A stretch of 64,000 nt of DNA from Halalkalibacter okhensis (GTDB lineage: Bacteria > Bacillota > Bacilli > Bacillales > Bacillaceae_D), in contig NZ_JRJU01000001.1 of assembly GCF_000787375.1 (NCBI RefSeq), positions 62,001 to 126,000 of the forward strand, in the 5' to 3' direction. Made by a program: the position numbers and the translations under genes. The notes below the pieces were generated by a model. It worked only from the letters and a program-made list of their open reading frames with translations, searched no databases and was not told the origin of the DNA. Positions 41,713-50,653 of this stretch are shown in pieces; the stretch's first letter is position 1, and each line of letters begins with the position of its first letter.

Positions 41713-43239
41713 TTATTTTACCCCCTTTTTCAATGGCGACTCACTCAACCTCTCTTGCAAATCAAGGTACATTTCATCTGGATATATTTGTATTGCCCGA
41801 TCGATTGAATATCGAGCTTCCTCAATCTCATTAAGTTCAATATAAACTAAAGACAAATTGTAATGAGCTTCATGAAAGTCTTCTTTCATATCAATGGTTT
41901 GCACAAGAAGCTCTTTAGCCGTATCATAATTTTCAAACGTCGCTTCTGCATAAGCTAATAAAAAGGACGCTTCAGGAATCTCAGCTCCTTCTTCTACAGC
42001 TCTTTTTAAAAAAGGATATGCAGCTTCAATATCATCCTGCTGTAGATATTCTTGGCCAATTTGTAATTCTAAGACAGGCGAACGAGCTTTATGTTCATTA
42101 CTCATTCCAAACCAAAACAAACTTAGCAAAAATAAAATTGTAAACATTAAAAAGAGGAACGGTCTAAAAGACTTCTTATGTTTTGGTAAATGAACAATGA
42201 CAGATGCAAAGAACCCTCCAATTAAACCACCAATATGCGCACCATTATCGACCATTGGAACAGCAAAACCAAAAACTAAATTAATGACTAATATTGTTAG
42301 TAAACTTTTTCCCATCGTCCGAAAAAACAACTTTCGATAAATCGTACCAAAATATAGCAGTGCACCAAAACAACCAAAAATTGCCCCTGATGCTCCTGCT
42401 GCTACTTGTTCGTTAAAAGCAAAACTAGCAATCGATCCCGATAACCCAGCTACGAAATAGATAAACAAAAAACGCCAGGTACCGTACATCCTCTCAACTG
42501 CACTCCCAAGATAAAATAATGCTAATGAGTTCATAAAGAGATGAAGGAAGCCGATATGTAAAAACATAGCCGTGAACAGGCGCCACCATTCTCCGCCAAT
42601 AATGAGCGGATTGTATTTAGCACCAAACTCGATTAATGTCAAAACAGAAGTACTGCTTCCAACTTGTTCTAACATATAAAACATAAATGCAATTATAACT
42701 AAAAGGGCCACCGTTGCTATAGGCTTACCGTAAAAGAATAACGATTTCTCTTTATGTTCCCGCTCTTTAGTCGCTTGTCTAATTTGCTGTTTTAGATGTA
42801 AAATAATCATTTCAATGTCTTCAATCGTTTCTAAAGAGGAGGAATCTGTTACTTCTGTCTCATGAGTTTTTGTTTTGTCAATGACATTTGAATGAACAGT
42901 CGTTCTCTTCTTTTCACTCTCAAAATAAGCCGTTCTTACATCTTCCCAGTCATCCACTGGTGGATACAAGCTTATATAAATATTTTCTCCTACTAGTTTA
43001 CGACATCGCATATGACGCCTGATGCGTTCAAATTGTTTGACTGATTGAACCACATCTTTTCTGAGCCAGCTAGAAAAATCTATGTCAACTCTCACAATCC
43101 GAAGAATCTTCTTGGGCTTTGACTCTTCATCTTCTAACCAGATCTCTCTTGAACTTTGGTCAAGAACTCTAAACCCTTTATTAAAAATGTAAAAATGGGC
43201 GAACCTCCAGAAAAAATAATCCTGTTGCAAACGATCCAT
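41713..43239 (-). CDS. gluP: rhomboid intramembrane serine protease with TPRs (GluP/YqgP)
   Basis: A 508-residue protein from the ATG at 43239 (GAGAGGAGG upstream). Residues ~1-170 are a soluble N-terminal domain. The rhomboid core follows with WWRLFTAMFLHIGFLHLFMN, the catalytic serine in AAGASGAIFGCFGALLYFG, and the histidine in DNGAHIGGLIGGFFASV. After the last helices, ~110 residues form TPR-like repeats (EIPEASFLLAYAEATFENYD, DFHEAHYNLSLVYIELNEIE). This matches B. subtilis YqgP, which cleaves the MgtE magnesium transporter together with FtsH. In B. subtilis yqgQ follows; here it lies 4 kb away. Confidence 0.93.
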   Translation of the reverse strand: MDRLQQDYFFWRFAHFYIFNKGFRVLDQSSREIWLEDEESKPKKILRIVRVDIDFSSWLRKDVVQSVKQFERIRRHMRCRKLVGENIYISLYPPVDDWEDVRTAYFESEKKRTTVHSNVIDKTKTHETEVTDSSSLETIEDIEMIILHLKQQIRQATKEREHKEKSLFFYGKPIATVALLVIIAFMFYMLEQVGSSTSVLTLIEFGAKYNPLIIGGEWWRLFTAMFLHIGFLHLFMNSLALFYLGSAVERMYGTWRFLFIYFVAGLSGSIASFAFNEQVAAGASGAIFGCFGALLYFGTIYRKLFFRTMGKSLLTILVINLVFGFAVPMVDNGAHIGGLIGGFFASVIVHLPKHKKSFRPFLFLMFTILFLLSLFWFGMSNEHKARSPVLELQIGQEYLQQDDIEAAYPFLKRAVEEGAEIPEASFLLAYAEATFENYDTAKELLVQTIDMKEDFHEAHYNLSLVYIELNEIEEARYSIDRAIQIYPDEMYLDLQERLSESPLKKGVK

Positions 43240-43309
43240 AACATCCTCCTCTCTCCTATTTCTTATTAAACAGTATAGCAATTATTTCCTTAAATAGAAG
43301 GACTCTTAT

Positions 43310-43361
43310 AATAAAAATAAAGGGTCTGCCTTTAGATACAATATACCTAGAAGACGGACCC
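43310..43361 (-). terminator. terminator after the small gene at 43372
   Basis: GGGTC (43322-43326) and GACCC (43357-43361) close an imperfect stem; on the minus strand TTTATTTTTAT follows. Confidence 0.55.
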
Positions 43362-43371
43362 CTAAGTTGGA

Positions 43372-43575
43372 TTAAAAATTTTCTTGTGGACGGCTTGATT
43401 GAAAAACCGAACCCAGTACTTTATCACGGATAAACGGAATTTGCATCGCAAACATAACGGCTAGCTTCCTTAGCATTCTACGACTCAAAAAGGCGTTGAT
43501 CACGCGATAACGATACTTATAAGCAAAATACATTGAAAAAACTAACGATAAAATTGAAATGAGACGTTGAAACAT
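43372..43575 (-). CDS. hypothetical 67-residue protein with one membrane helix
   Basis: The product starts MFQRLISILSLVFSMYFAYK, a hydrophobic N-terminal segment, and continues with a basic, amphipathic part (LSRRMLRKLAVMFAMQIPFI, RDKVLGSVFQ). The ATG at 43575 follows AGGAGG by seven bases; an earlier ATG at 43581 lies inside that spacing. I cannot name a family with confidence, though a small yqg-cluster protein is possible. It lies upstream of the rhomboid gene on the same strand with a terminator between. Confidence 0.65.
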   Translation of the reverse strand: MFQRLISILSLVFSMYFAYKYRYRVINAFLSRRMLRKLAVMFAMQIPFIRDKVLGSVFQSSRPQENF

Positions 43576-43653
43576 GGTCATCCCTCCTAATCTTAATGTG
43601 GCTGTGAAACGAATCTTTTATCCACGATTAAAAGAAAAGGATCAATTTGATCT

Positions 43654-44643
<990 letters not shown>

Positions 44644-44662
44644 CTAACATCTTTCTAAAGCC

Positions 44663-45682
44663 TTACCCACCAATATATTTACTATACAGAGTTTTAGCTC
44701 TTGAAAGATCCTCCGTTCCTTGGATTAACACTCGGCCATCCGGAAACAACACTAACCTCTCTCCCTCTTGTAGCTGCACTCGAAGTAAAAATGGAGTTAC
44801 TTTTAATTCAGCAATCGCAGCTAATTTCTTTGCCCAAACCTTTAAATCAATAGGCTCATTACGTTGAATTTGGACCGTTTCTCTCCCACATAAAGTTGTA
44901 ACGTGATCCTCTTCTTCCATTAATGATGGGTACTCTTTTCTTTGACAGGTTGGACATTCCTTTTTTGATTTCTCCATTTTCAAGTCAAATTGGTGATTTT
45001 TCCATAAGTCAAAGCTTCTTAAAGTTCCTCTCAGTGATTGATCATCACTTACTAAATATTTCAAAACTTCTACCACTTGATAGGAAGCCACAATATCTAC
45101 AACCGGACTAATAACACCAATTGTATCGCACGTTTGTCCTGCTCCTTCTCCCGGATTGATAAAACAACGCAAACATGGCGTTTTTCCCGGAATAAATAAA
45201 GCCGACATCCCTCTAGCACTTACAGCTCCACCATAGGCAAAAGGCAACCCTAACTTAAAACACAGATCATTTAAGAGAAATCTGGTGCGAAAGTTGTCCG
45301 TTCCATCTAAAACAAGATCTATCCCTTCCAATAATTCAGGTAAGTTTTCTCTCGTCACATCAGCAACGATTCCTTCAATTTTTATACTAGAGTTAATCGC
45401 TTTTAATTTTTTTTCAGCCGCAATCGCTTTTGGTAAACTTTCTAGTACATCTATTTCGTCAAAAAGCATTTGCCTTTGTAAATTGCTCATTTCAACGTAA
45501 TCACGATCAACGAGTCTTACTAACCCTACTCCTGCACGAACCAGGTGATTGGCTAACACTGTTCCTAAAGCACCAACACCAACAATTAAGACTGACTTAT
45601 TCATCAAGCTTTTCTGACCATCTTCGCCAATTGGCGAAAAACGCATTTGTCTAGAGTAACGTTCCAAAGAATTTTGTTCCAT
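44663..45682 (-). CDS. thiF: ThiF/MoeB-type adenylyltransferase
   Basis: A 339-residue E1-like enzyme. The ATP-binding motif is VLIVGVGALGTVLANHLVRA, followed by RLVDRDYVEMSNLQRQMLFD, the substrate region LDGTDNFRTRFLLND and two zinc CxxC pairs (CLRC near 171, CPTC near 243). The ~90-residue C-terminal extension is specific. It would adenylate the ThiS (or MoaD) C-terminus. With thiS and thiG present but no thiF in that operon, this gene probably supplies ThiF. The ATG at 45682 has AAGGAGGAG upstream. It lies eleven bases after the DUF92 gene. Confidence 0.82.
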   Translation of the reverse strand: MEQNSLERYSRQMRFSPIGEDGQKSLMNKSVLIVGVGALGTVLANHLVRAGVGLVRLVDRDYVEMSNLQRQMLFDEIDVLESLPKAIAAEKKLKAINSSIKIEGIVADVTRENLPELLEGIDLVLDGTDNFRTRFLLNDLCFKLGLPFAYGGAVSARGMSALFIPGKTPCLRCFINPGEGAGQTCDTIGVISPVVDIVASYQVVEVLKYLVSDDQSLRGTLRSFDLWKNHQFDLKMEKSKKECPTCQRKEYPSLMEEEDHVTTLCGRETVQIQRNEPIDLKVWAKKLAAIAELKVTPFLLRVQLQEGERLVLFPDGRVLIQGTEDLSRAKTLYSKYIGG

Positions 45683-45693
45683 CTTTCTCCTCC

Positions 45694-46482
45694 TTATAGC
45701 AACAACCAACCTGTAAACAAACCAACAGCTGCTCCAAAAACCGTACAGCCTATATTAACGATGTCATTATCCATCCATTTCTTACCTTTAATTCGTTCTG
45801 TCTTCCGATTACAATGATTTTCACGTTCCGTTTCAATTAAACAAACAGGACAACGATATACAACTTGCCAAACTCCTCCTAGCACTGTATCAACTAAATT
45901 ACCTAGAAATCCAGCTAATGTCAAAGCTAGCAATAAGATTAGACTACCATAAGACGGTCCCCACCAAAAAATGATTGAGAAGATAACAATTAAGAAACTT
46001 CCAGCAATGGAGGCAGCCAAACCGAGGGATGTAATAGCTCCAGACATACCTGGGCTAACATGTTTTCTTTTCATAAGATGATATGGCTTTTTTTTGCTAT
46101 GAGAACCAAGTTCCGATGCCCACGTATCTGAATTAGCTGCAGCCAAACTGGCAACGAACCCGCAAATGAGGATCTCAGAAGGGTTAAGAAAATAGATAAA
46201 GGCCAACAAAGCAGAAACCCCACCATTAGCAAATACTTGGTTCGTATCTCTTTGTTGGCCTTTTTGTACAATTCCAAGCTCATTTTCATTAGGTGGGAAC
46301 GACCCAACCAATATAGAACTAAAAAAGAAAATTCCAAGTAAAAGTAATCCAAATATTCCAAGTCCTAAAGAGATTGCGCAACCAACTAACGCAGCAGCAA
46401 TAGCTCCACCAATGGTTAATTTATTTCTTTTATAAGCAATGAATGCAATGAGAATAATCGCTATAAACAAGATTATAGTCAT
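45694..46482 (-). CDS. DUF92 membrane protein (TMEM19/VTE6-like)
   Basis: A 262-residue membrane protein with about six helices (TIILFIAIILIAFIAYKRNK; GGAIAAALVGCAISLGLG). The DUF92 motifs are present: RDTNQVFANGGVSALLAFIY, AAANSDTWASELG, HVSPGMSGAITSLG and GNLVDTVLGGVWQ. Plant homologues act as phytyl-phosphate kinases; the bacterial substrate is unknown. A small hydrophilic loop with CPVC and HCNRKTERIKGKKW may bind metal. It overlaps yqgN by four bases (ATGA) and precedes thiF, so three genes form one unit. Confidence 0.83.
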   Translation of the reverse strand: MTIILFIAIILIAFIAYKRNKLTIGGAIAAALVGCAISLGLGIFGLLLLGIFFFSSILVGSFPPNENELGIVQKGQQRDTNQVFANGGVSALLAFIYFLNPSEILICGFVASLAAANSDTWASELGSHSKKKPYHLMKRKHVSPGMSGAITSLGLAASIAGSFLIVIFSIIFWWGPSYGSLILLLALTLAGFLGNLVDTVLGGVWQVVYRCPVCLIETERENHCNRKTERIKGKKWMDNDIVNIGCTVFGAAVGLFTGWLLL

Positions 46483-47039
46483 GATAAAAACCCGTCAGGA
46501 TTGATTATGTGATCAATTAGACAATCATGGGGCTCGGTTGGGACTAATGGAACAATTTGACACGGAAAAGCTAACGCAATTCTCTGTGCTTTGGTTTGTG
46601 GAAGAAAGCGATCATAGAACCCTCCACCGAACCCAAGTCTAGATCCGTTTTTATCAAAAGCAAGTCCGGGAACAATCACTAATTCAATCTTTTTTGGATC
46701 GATAGCAGAACATCTCCTTAAATTCGGCTCTTTCAAATTATATGGACCATCTTCTAGTTGATCAAAACTGGTTAATTCATAAAATGCCATCTCTCTATTT
46801 TTGAAATTCGTCCGAGGAACGACTACTTTTTTTCCTTGCTTCCATGCTGTTTCTATTAAAAAATATGTATCTACTTCTTTTCCACGCGAAATAGTAAGTG
46901 CAAGTACTTCTGCTCTTTTCCATAGACTAGAAGAAATAAGGTGTTTTGCAATTTCCTTAGACCAACCTCTCCATTCTTCATCAGACATCGATTCTAATTT
47001 TCCGCTTACTTCATCTCTAATGTCCCTTTTTGTAACCAT
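46479..47039 (-). CDS. yqgN: 5-formyltetrahydrofolate cyclo-ligase
   Basis: A 186-residue enzyme of the 5-FTHF cyclo-ligase family (B. subtilis YqgN). Motifs are KVVVPRTNFKNREMAFYEL, the phosphate-binding ELVIVPGLAFDKNGSRLGFG and GGGFYDRFLP near residue 140, and ALAFPCQIV near the end. It converts 5-formyl-THF to 5,10-methenyl-THF with ATP. The start is the ATG at 47039 or a GTG at 47048; neither has a strong ribosome binding site. The next upstream gene is rpmG, as in B. subtilis, with a structured repeat between. Confidence 0.9.
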   Translation of the reverse strand: MVTKRDIRDEVSGKLESMSDEEWRGWSKEIAKHLISSSLWKRAEVLALTISRGKEVDTYFLIETAWKQGKKVVVPRTNFKNREMAFYELTSFDQLEDGPYNLKEPNLRRCSAIDPKKIELVIVPGLAFDKNGSRLGFGGGFYDRFLPQTKAQRIALAFPCQIVPLVPTEPHDCLIDHIINPDGFLS

Positions 47040-47140
47040 AGCTTTCACTCACTCTCATTCTATTGATGAATGCGCCATCAAAAAACTCTTTTAAAATGGC
47101 TGTTTTCGCATGTTTTGTTGTTTTTATGGATTACGTATCT

Positions 47141-47270
47141 CCTTTTCGTTCCACCTGCGCTCCAGTCACTCACCACAAGGAGGTGCCGATCCTCCTCTGC
47201 TGTGGGGTCTCGCCCCTACCTCTGCATCCCGCAGGAGTCGAGTGACTTCCACTCCATTTCACGACCAGGT
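47141..47270. repeat. GC-rich structured intergenic element
   Basis: A stretch unlike its AT-rich surroundings, with nested hairpins: AGTCACTC (47164-47171) with GAGTGACT (47240-47247); CCACA with TGTGG enclosing GGAGG/CCTCC (47173-47205); and GGGG TCTCG CCCC (47204-47216). It encodes no plausible protein. It resembles from memory the interspersed palindromic elements of Bacillaceae genomes that contain a CCCGCAGGAGTCGAG motif. Only one copy lies in the window, so its repeat status is inference. Confidence 0.5.
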
Positions 47271-47323
47271 AAAACTATTTAATAGCAACCAACCTTACGA
47301 AAACAGCCTTTTAAATAGAAAAA

Positions 47324-47345
47324 AGCAGCGGAGAATCCAGCTGCT
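47324..47345 (-). terminator. terminator of rpmG
   Basis: On the minus strand, AGCAGC (47340-47345) and GCTGCT (47324-47329) form the stem, followed by TTTTTTC. The stem begins within the rpmG stop codon. Confidence 0.8.
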
Positions 47346-47494
47346 TACTTTGTTTCACGGTGTAACGTATGACGCTTTAATCTTGGGCTGTATTTTTTAA
47401 ATTCAATACGCTCAGGATTGGTACGTTTATTTTTTGTTGTAATATAGTTACGATCTCCTGTTTCAGTGCAAGCAAGAGTTACTTGTACACGCAT
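47345..47494 (-). CDS. rpmG: 50S ribosomal protein L33
   Basis: A 49-residue protein: [20 protein letters not shown], then [20 protein letters not shown] and RHTLHRETK. This is a typical L33 of the large ribosomal subunit. Only one cysteine (near residue 9) is present and the zinc CxxC pairs are missing, so this is the zinc-free (C-minus) paralogue. In B. subtilis the C-minus form is made under zinc limitation, but no Zur box was recognised here. GGAGGGATA precedes the ATG. It is upstream of yqgN as in B. subtilis. Confidence 0.93.
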   Translation of the reverse strand: MRVQVTLACTETGDRNYITTKNKRTNPERIEFKKYSPRLKRHTLHRETK

Positions 47495-47573
47495 TTGCTA
47501 TCCCTCCAAACTGTGCTTACTTCATACTTGAATATGATAGCAAATCTTTCCCGTTCAATCAAGTGGTTTTTCT

Positions 47574-48215
47574 TTACAGGATTTGTTTTGTCACTTGCTT
47601 TAGATGCTCAGATCGAATTTGTCGATCGTGTCTTTGCATAACTTCCTCTTCTGAGGTTCCATTAATTTCCCAGATCCGTCCATATGTCTCCTGCCATGGG
47701 TCTAATTGAATACTAGTTACCATCATGCTTTCATGACCAGTTTGGCATAATGGTGAAACAGCCAAATTCCCACTTATTTCTGACCAAATTATTTCTCTTT
47801 TTCCTACAGCTAATTGACTTACTTTACTACGAAAAAAATTCGCTGCTAGGAGGGTTAAAATCGGGCTACCATAATGCATAATCGTTTGTTTCAAAGGAGA
47901 AACAAACGCAACTTTTGACGAGACGTTACCACACCTTTGTTGATGCACAACAAATTTAATATTGCGCAGTTCTTCAGATTGATTTTTAAAGACAAATGTA
48001 TAAACAAAACTACTTTCCTCTTTTTTAAACTCTTGTAAAATTGTTAGTTGAATCCTCCATTCTTTATGAAAAGCAACAACAATGGACAGGTCTGACCCAC
48101 GTTCTTGCTTGGACGACATTTCCCACTCATCGCTATTTAACCAAGAACATTTTCCATTTAACCAAACGCCAAATCTCTTTAAAAAGTGGTGATTGTTCTT
48201 TTGGATTGTGATCAT
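47574..48215 (-). CDS. hypothetical protein of the glucan operon
   Basis: A protein of about 213 residues starting at the ATG at 48215, one base beyond the stop of the upstream nucleotidyltransferase gene; a longer frame would overlap that gene by 125 bases. It begins MITIQKNNHHFLKRFGVWLN and continues in beta-strands (CSWLNSDEWEMSSKQERGSD, FVYTFVFKNQSEELRNIKFV, LDPWQETYGRIWEING). The layout faintly recalls the N-terminal beta-sandwich of glucoamylase or debranching enzymes, but no catalytic domain follows. The function is unknown; the operon context suggests polysaccharide work. Confidence 0.6.
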   Translation of the reverse strand: MITIQKNNHHFLKRFGVWLNGKCSWLNSDEWEMSSKQERGSDLSIVVAFHKEWRIQLTILQEFKKEESSFVYTFVFKNQSEELRNIKFVVHQQRCGNVSSKVAFVSPLKQTIMHYGSPILTLLAANFFRSKVSQLAVGKREIIWSEISGNLAVSPLCQTGHESMMVTSIQLDPWQETYGRIWEINGTSEEEVMQRHDRQIRSEHLKQVTKQIL

Positions 48216-48216
48216 A

Positions 48217-50634
48217 TTAGGATGTTTGCTGTTTAATAAAATTAATTTGTTCAATGTATTCACCTGCCAGTTGTTTTGCATGTGCTCCATCTGTTGATTG
48301 AGCATACACAGTAAATGTTCCTTTTTCTTGGTCTGGAACAATAAATGTCCAACTTTCTTCCGTATGCTTTACCTTCATTCCATCTATTAATTCTACGTTT
48401 TTTCCTTTTAATGATTCTAATAATTTTCGCATGACGATCCCTTTTTGTTGTGTTTTACAAGTGACTTCTTGTTTATAAATAGATTGTACAGGTAGTGCAT
48501 TTAAAACTTCTGACAGAGTTTTCTCACTCTCGACCACATGGTCTAAAAGTTGAACGATCGCATAGGGACCATCATATGACATCATTTGTACCGTTCCTTC
48601 TGTTTCCATCATTGCCCGAGCTGAAGTCTTTGTCCTGATTAGTGTTTTATCGTAGCTCGCTGCTACTTCCTCAAGTGCACTTCCACCATATAATGGAACA
48701 GCAAGCTCTTGTCGTATACCTTTTTCAAGTTGCATGTATATAAACAGCAATAATTGTTCTTCTTCTGAAACTAAATGACCTTGCTCTGTCATTAAACTTA
48801 TGAATTCTCCACTTTCCCCAATCAAAATTCCAAAATCAGCATTAAATTCAAGTAATGCCTCCCTCATCCTAGCAACGTCTACATGGTCATCCAAATGATG
48901 AATTGAACAACCTAATTGTTCTAACATTGTTGTAAATAATGGCAGTTTACTTGATCCCTCTTCATGAACGACTACATGAAGATTTCTAGCTTTAATATTT
49001 TTAACATGAATATGTTCCATCAAATTAGTTACGTAATTTTGTTCTAACTGATGGTTAACCTCATATTGACCAACATACTCAAATGCTACCCTACGGTAAG
49101 TTTGAAATGTTATGACTTGTTCCAACTCACGCTGCTCAGAAGAACTCACCGGCAAGCCATCTTCATTATAGAATTCAATGACTAACTGCTTTTCCTGATT
49201 TTTATCTACTAATCGAATATAAATACCGCCTTTAGACTCGCTATGCTCGACACTAAATCTTAGTACAGGCAACATGGTTTGTCCAAGTTCAACAACATCA
49301 ACACCTGATGCTTGTAAACTTTGAATAAGAGATAATTTCATCACCTGACTGAACGAATGCCCATCGCTAGCTACTAATACTTGTGACCCTTGATTAAGTA
49401 AGGTACCGTAAGCAGCACCAAATTTTGTAGCTTCCTCTGGGGTCATTTCAATATTGGCAACACCTGTAGCACGATGTCCTTTTAATAATGATTTAGCACC
49501 AACTTCATTCCAAACAAAGGCTTGTGGTACTGTTGTGGCTTCCTCTACTCTTTTATAAGGCCAAACTTTTACCTCTGGTTGGATAGTCGCAGCTCCCCCA
49601 ATAACTGTATGATGTCCAATGACAGCATCTTCAAAGATGGTTGCTCTAGTTCCAACAGTCACACCTTGACAAATTGTAGCTCCTCTTAATTCACTTTCGT
49701 CTCCAATATATGTGCCATCCCATAAAACGGATCGCTTAATTGAAGCTTTATTGGATACAGTTGAACCTGATCCAACAACTGCATGTTCTCCTAAGTGAGC
49801 CCCAGACCGAATAACTGAATTCGCTCCAATTGATACAGGACCTTCGATTTTGACTCCTTCTTCTATAATCACATTCTCGCCAATCCAAACATTTGGTTGA
49901 ACCTCCGTTCCGTAAATGGAAGCATTAAGTTCTCCACTTAATAAATCACTTTGAGCTTGACGATATTGCTTGAGGTTACCTATGTCTGACCAATATCCTT
50001 CAGCAGAATATCCATACAAAGGTGATTGATCCTCTAAAAACTTTGGAAAGACGTCCTTACTAAAATCTACTACTGAATCTTCTTTAATATATGAAAAGAT
50101 TTCCGGATTCATAATATAGATACCTGTATTCACCGTATCACTAAATACTTCGCTCCAACTCGGCTTCTCTAGAAAACGAACAATTTGATCTTGTTCATCT
50201 GTCATAATCACACCAAACTCTAGTGGACATTCTACTTGTTTCATAAAAATAGTAACTAAACTATCATTTCCCTCATGGAAATTAATTCCAGATTGAAGGT
50301 TAAAATCTGTTAAAGCATCACCACTTACAACTACAAAAGGTTCATCTAAGAATTCTTCCGCTTGTTTCACACTCCCCGCTGTGCCTAAGGGAGTAGTTTC
50401 TTCAAAATAATGCAATTTCACACCGAATTCAGAGCCATCTCCAAAGTACTCTTTAATGACATCTGATAAATATTGAACGGTTACAGCAATTTCAGTAATT
50501 CCATATTTCTTTAATAGTTCAATACTATATTGCATAACTGGTTTTTGAATTAGTGGAACCATTGGTTTTGGTACATTACAAGTTAATGGACGTAATCTCG
50601 TACCTTTTCCTCCTGCCATGATGACACCCTTCAT
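48217..50634 (-). CDS. sugar nucleotidyltransferase fused to a degenerate phosphomannomutase domain
   Basis: An 805-residue protein in three parts. Residues 1-235 are a nucleotidyltransferase (MKGVIMAGGKGTRLRPLTCN, VVVSGDALTDFNL, EGYWSDIGNLKQYRQ). Residues ~245-360 are a left-handed beta-helix of hexapeptide repeats (VWIGENVIIEEGVKIEGPVS). Residues ~370-800 resemble phosphomanno/glucomutase (VLVASDGHSFSQVMKLSLIQ), but where the TASHNP phospho-serine loop belongs it reads GGIYIRLVDKNQEKQ, so catalysis is unlikely. It would make an NDP-sugar (mannose- or glucose-1-P as substrate is uncertain). It lies 19 bases after the GH57-GT4 gene in one operon. Confidence 0.85.
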   Translation of the reverse strand: MKGVIMAGGKGTRLRPLTCNVPKPMVPLIQKPVMQYSIELLKKYGITEIAVTVQYLSDVIKEYFGDGSEFGVKLHYFEETTPLGTAGSVKQAEEFLDEPFVVVSGDALTDFNLQSGINFHEGNDSLVTIFMKQVECPLEFGVIMTDEQDQIVRFLEKPSWSEVFSDTVNTGIYIMNPEIFSYIKEDSVVDFSKDVFPKFLEDQSPLYGYSAEGYWSDIGNLKQYRQAQSDLLSGELNASIYGTEVQPNVWIGENVIIEEGVKIEGPVSIGANSVIRSGAHLGEHAVVGSGSTVSNKASIKRSVLWDGTYIGDESELRGATICQGVTVGTRATIFEDAVIGHHTVIGGAATIQPEVKVWPYKRVEEATTVPQAFVWNEVGAKSLLKGHRATGVANIEMTPEEATKFGAAYGTLLNQGSQVLVASDGHSFSQVMKLSLIQSLQASGVDVVELGQTMLPVLRFSVEHSESKGGIYIRLVDKNQEKQLVIEFYNEDGLPVSSSEQRELEQVITFQTYRRVAFEYVGQYEVNHQLEQNYVTNLMEHIHVKNIKARNLHVVVHEEGSSKLPLFTTMLEQLGCSIHHLDDHVDVARMREALLEFNADFGILIGESGEFISLMTEQGHLVSEEEQLLLFIYMQLEKGIRQELAVPLYGGSALEEVAASYDKTLIRTKTSARAMMETEGTVQMMSYDGPYAIVQLLDHVVESEKTLSEVLNALPVQSIYKQEVTCKTQQKGIVMRKLLESLKGKNVELIDGMKVKHTEESWTFIVPDQEKGTFTVYAQSTDGAHAKQLAGEYIEQINFIKQQTS

Positions 50635-50653
50635 ATAATTGCCTCCCTTAAAA

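Noticed and set aside
47063-47400. Overlapping plus-strand frames of 60-96 codons across the GC-rich element
   Set aside because: They run through the structured repeat and antisense to rpmG; composition is not protein-like and no ribosome binding site fits.
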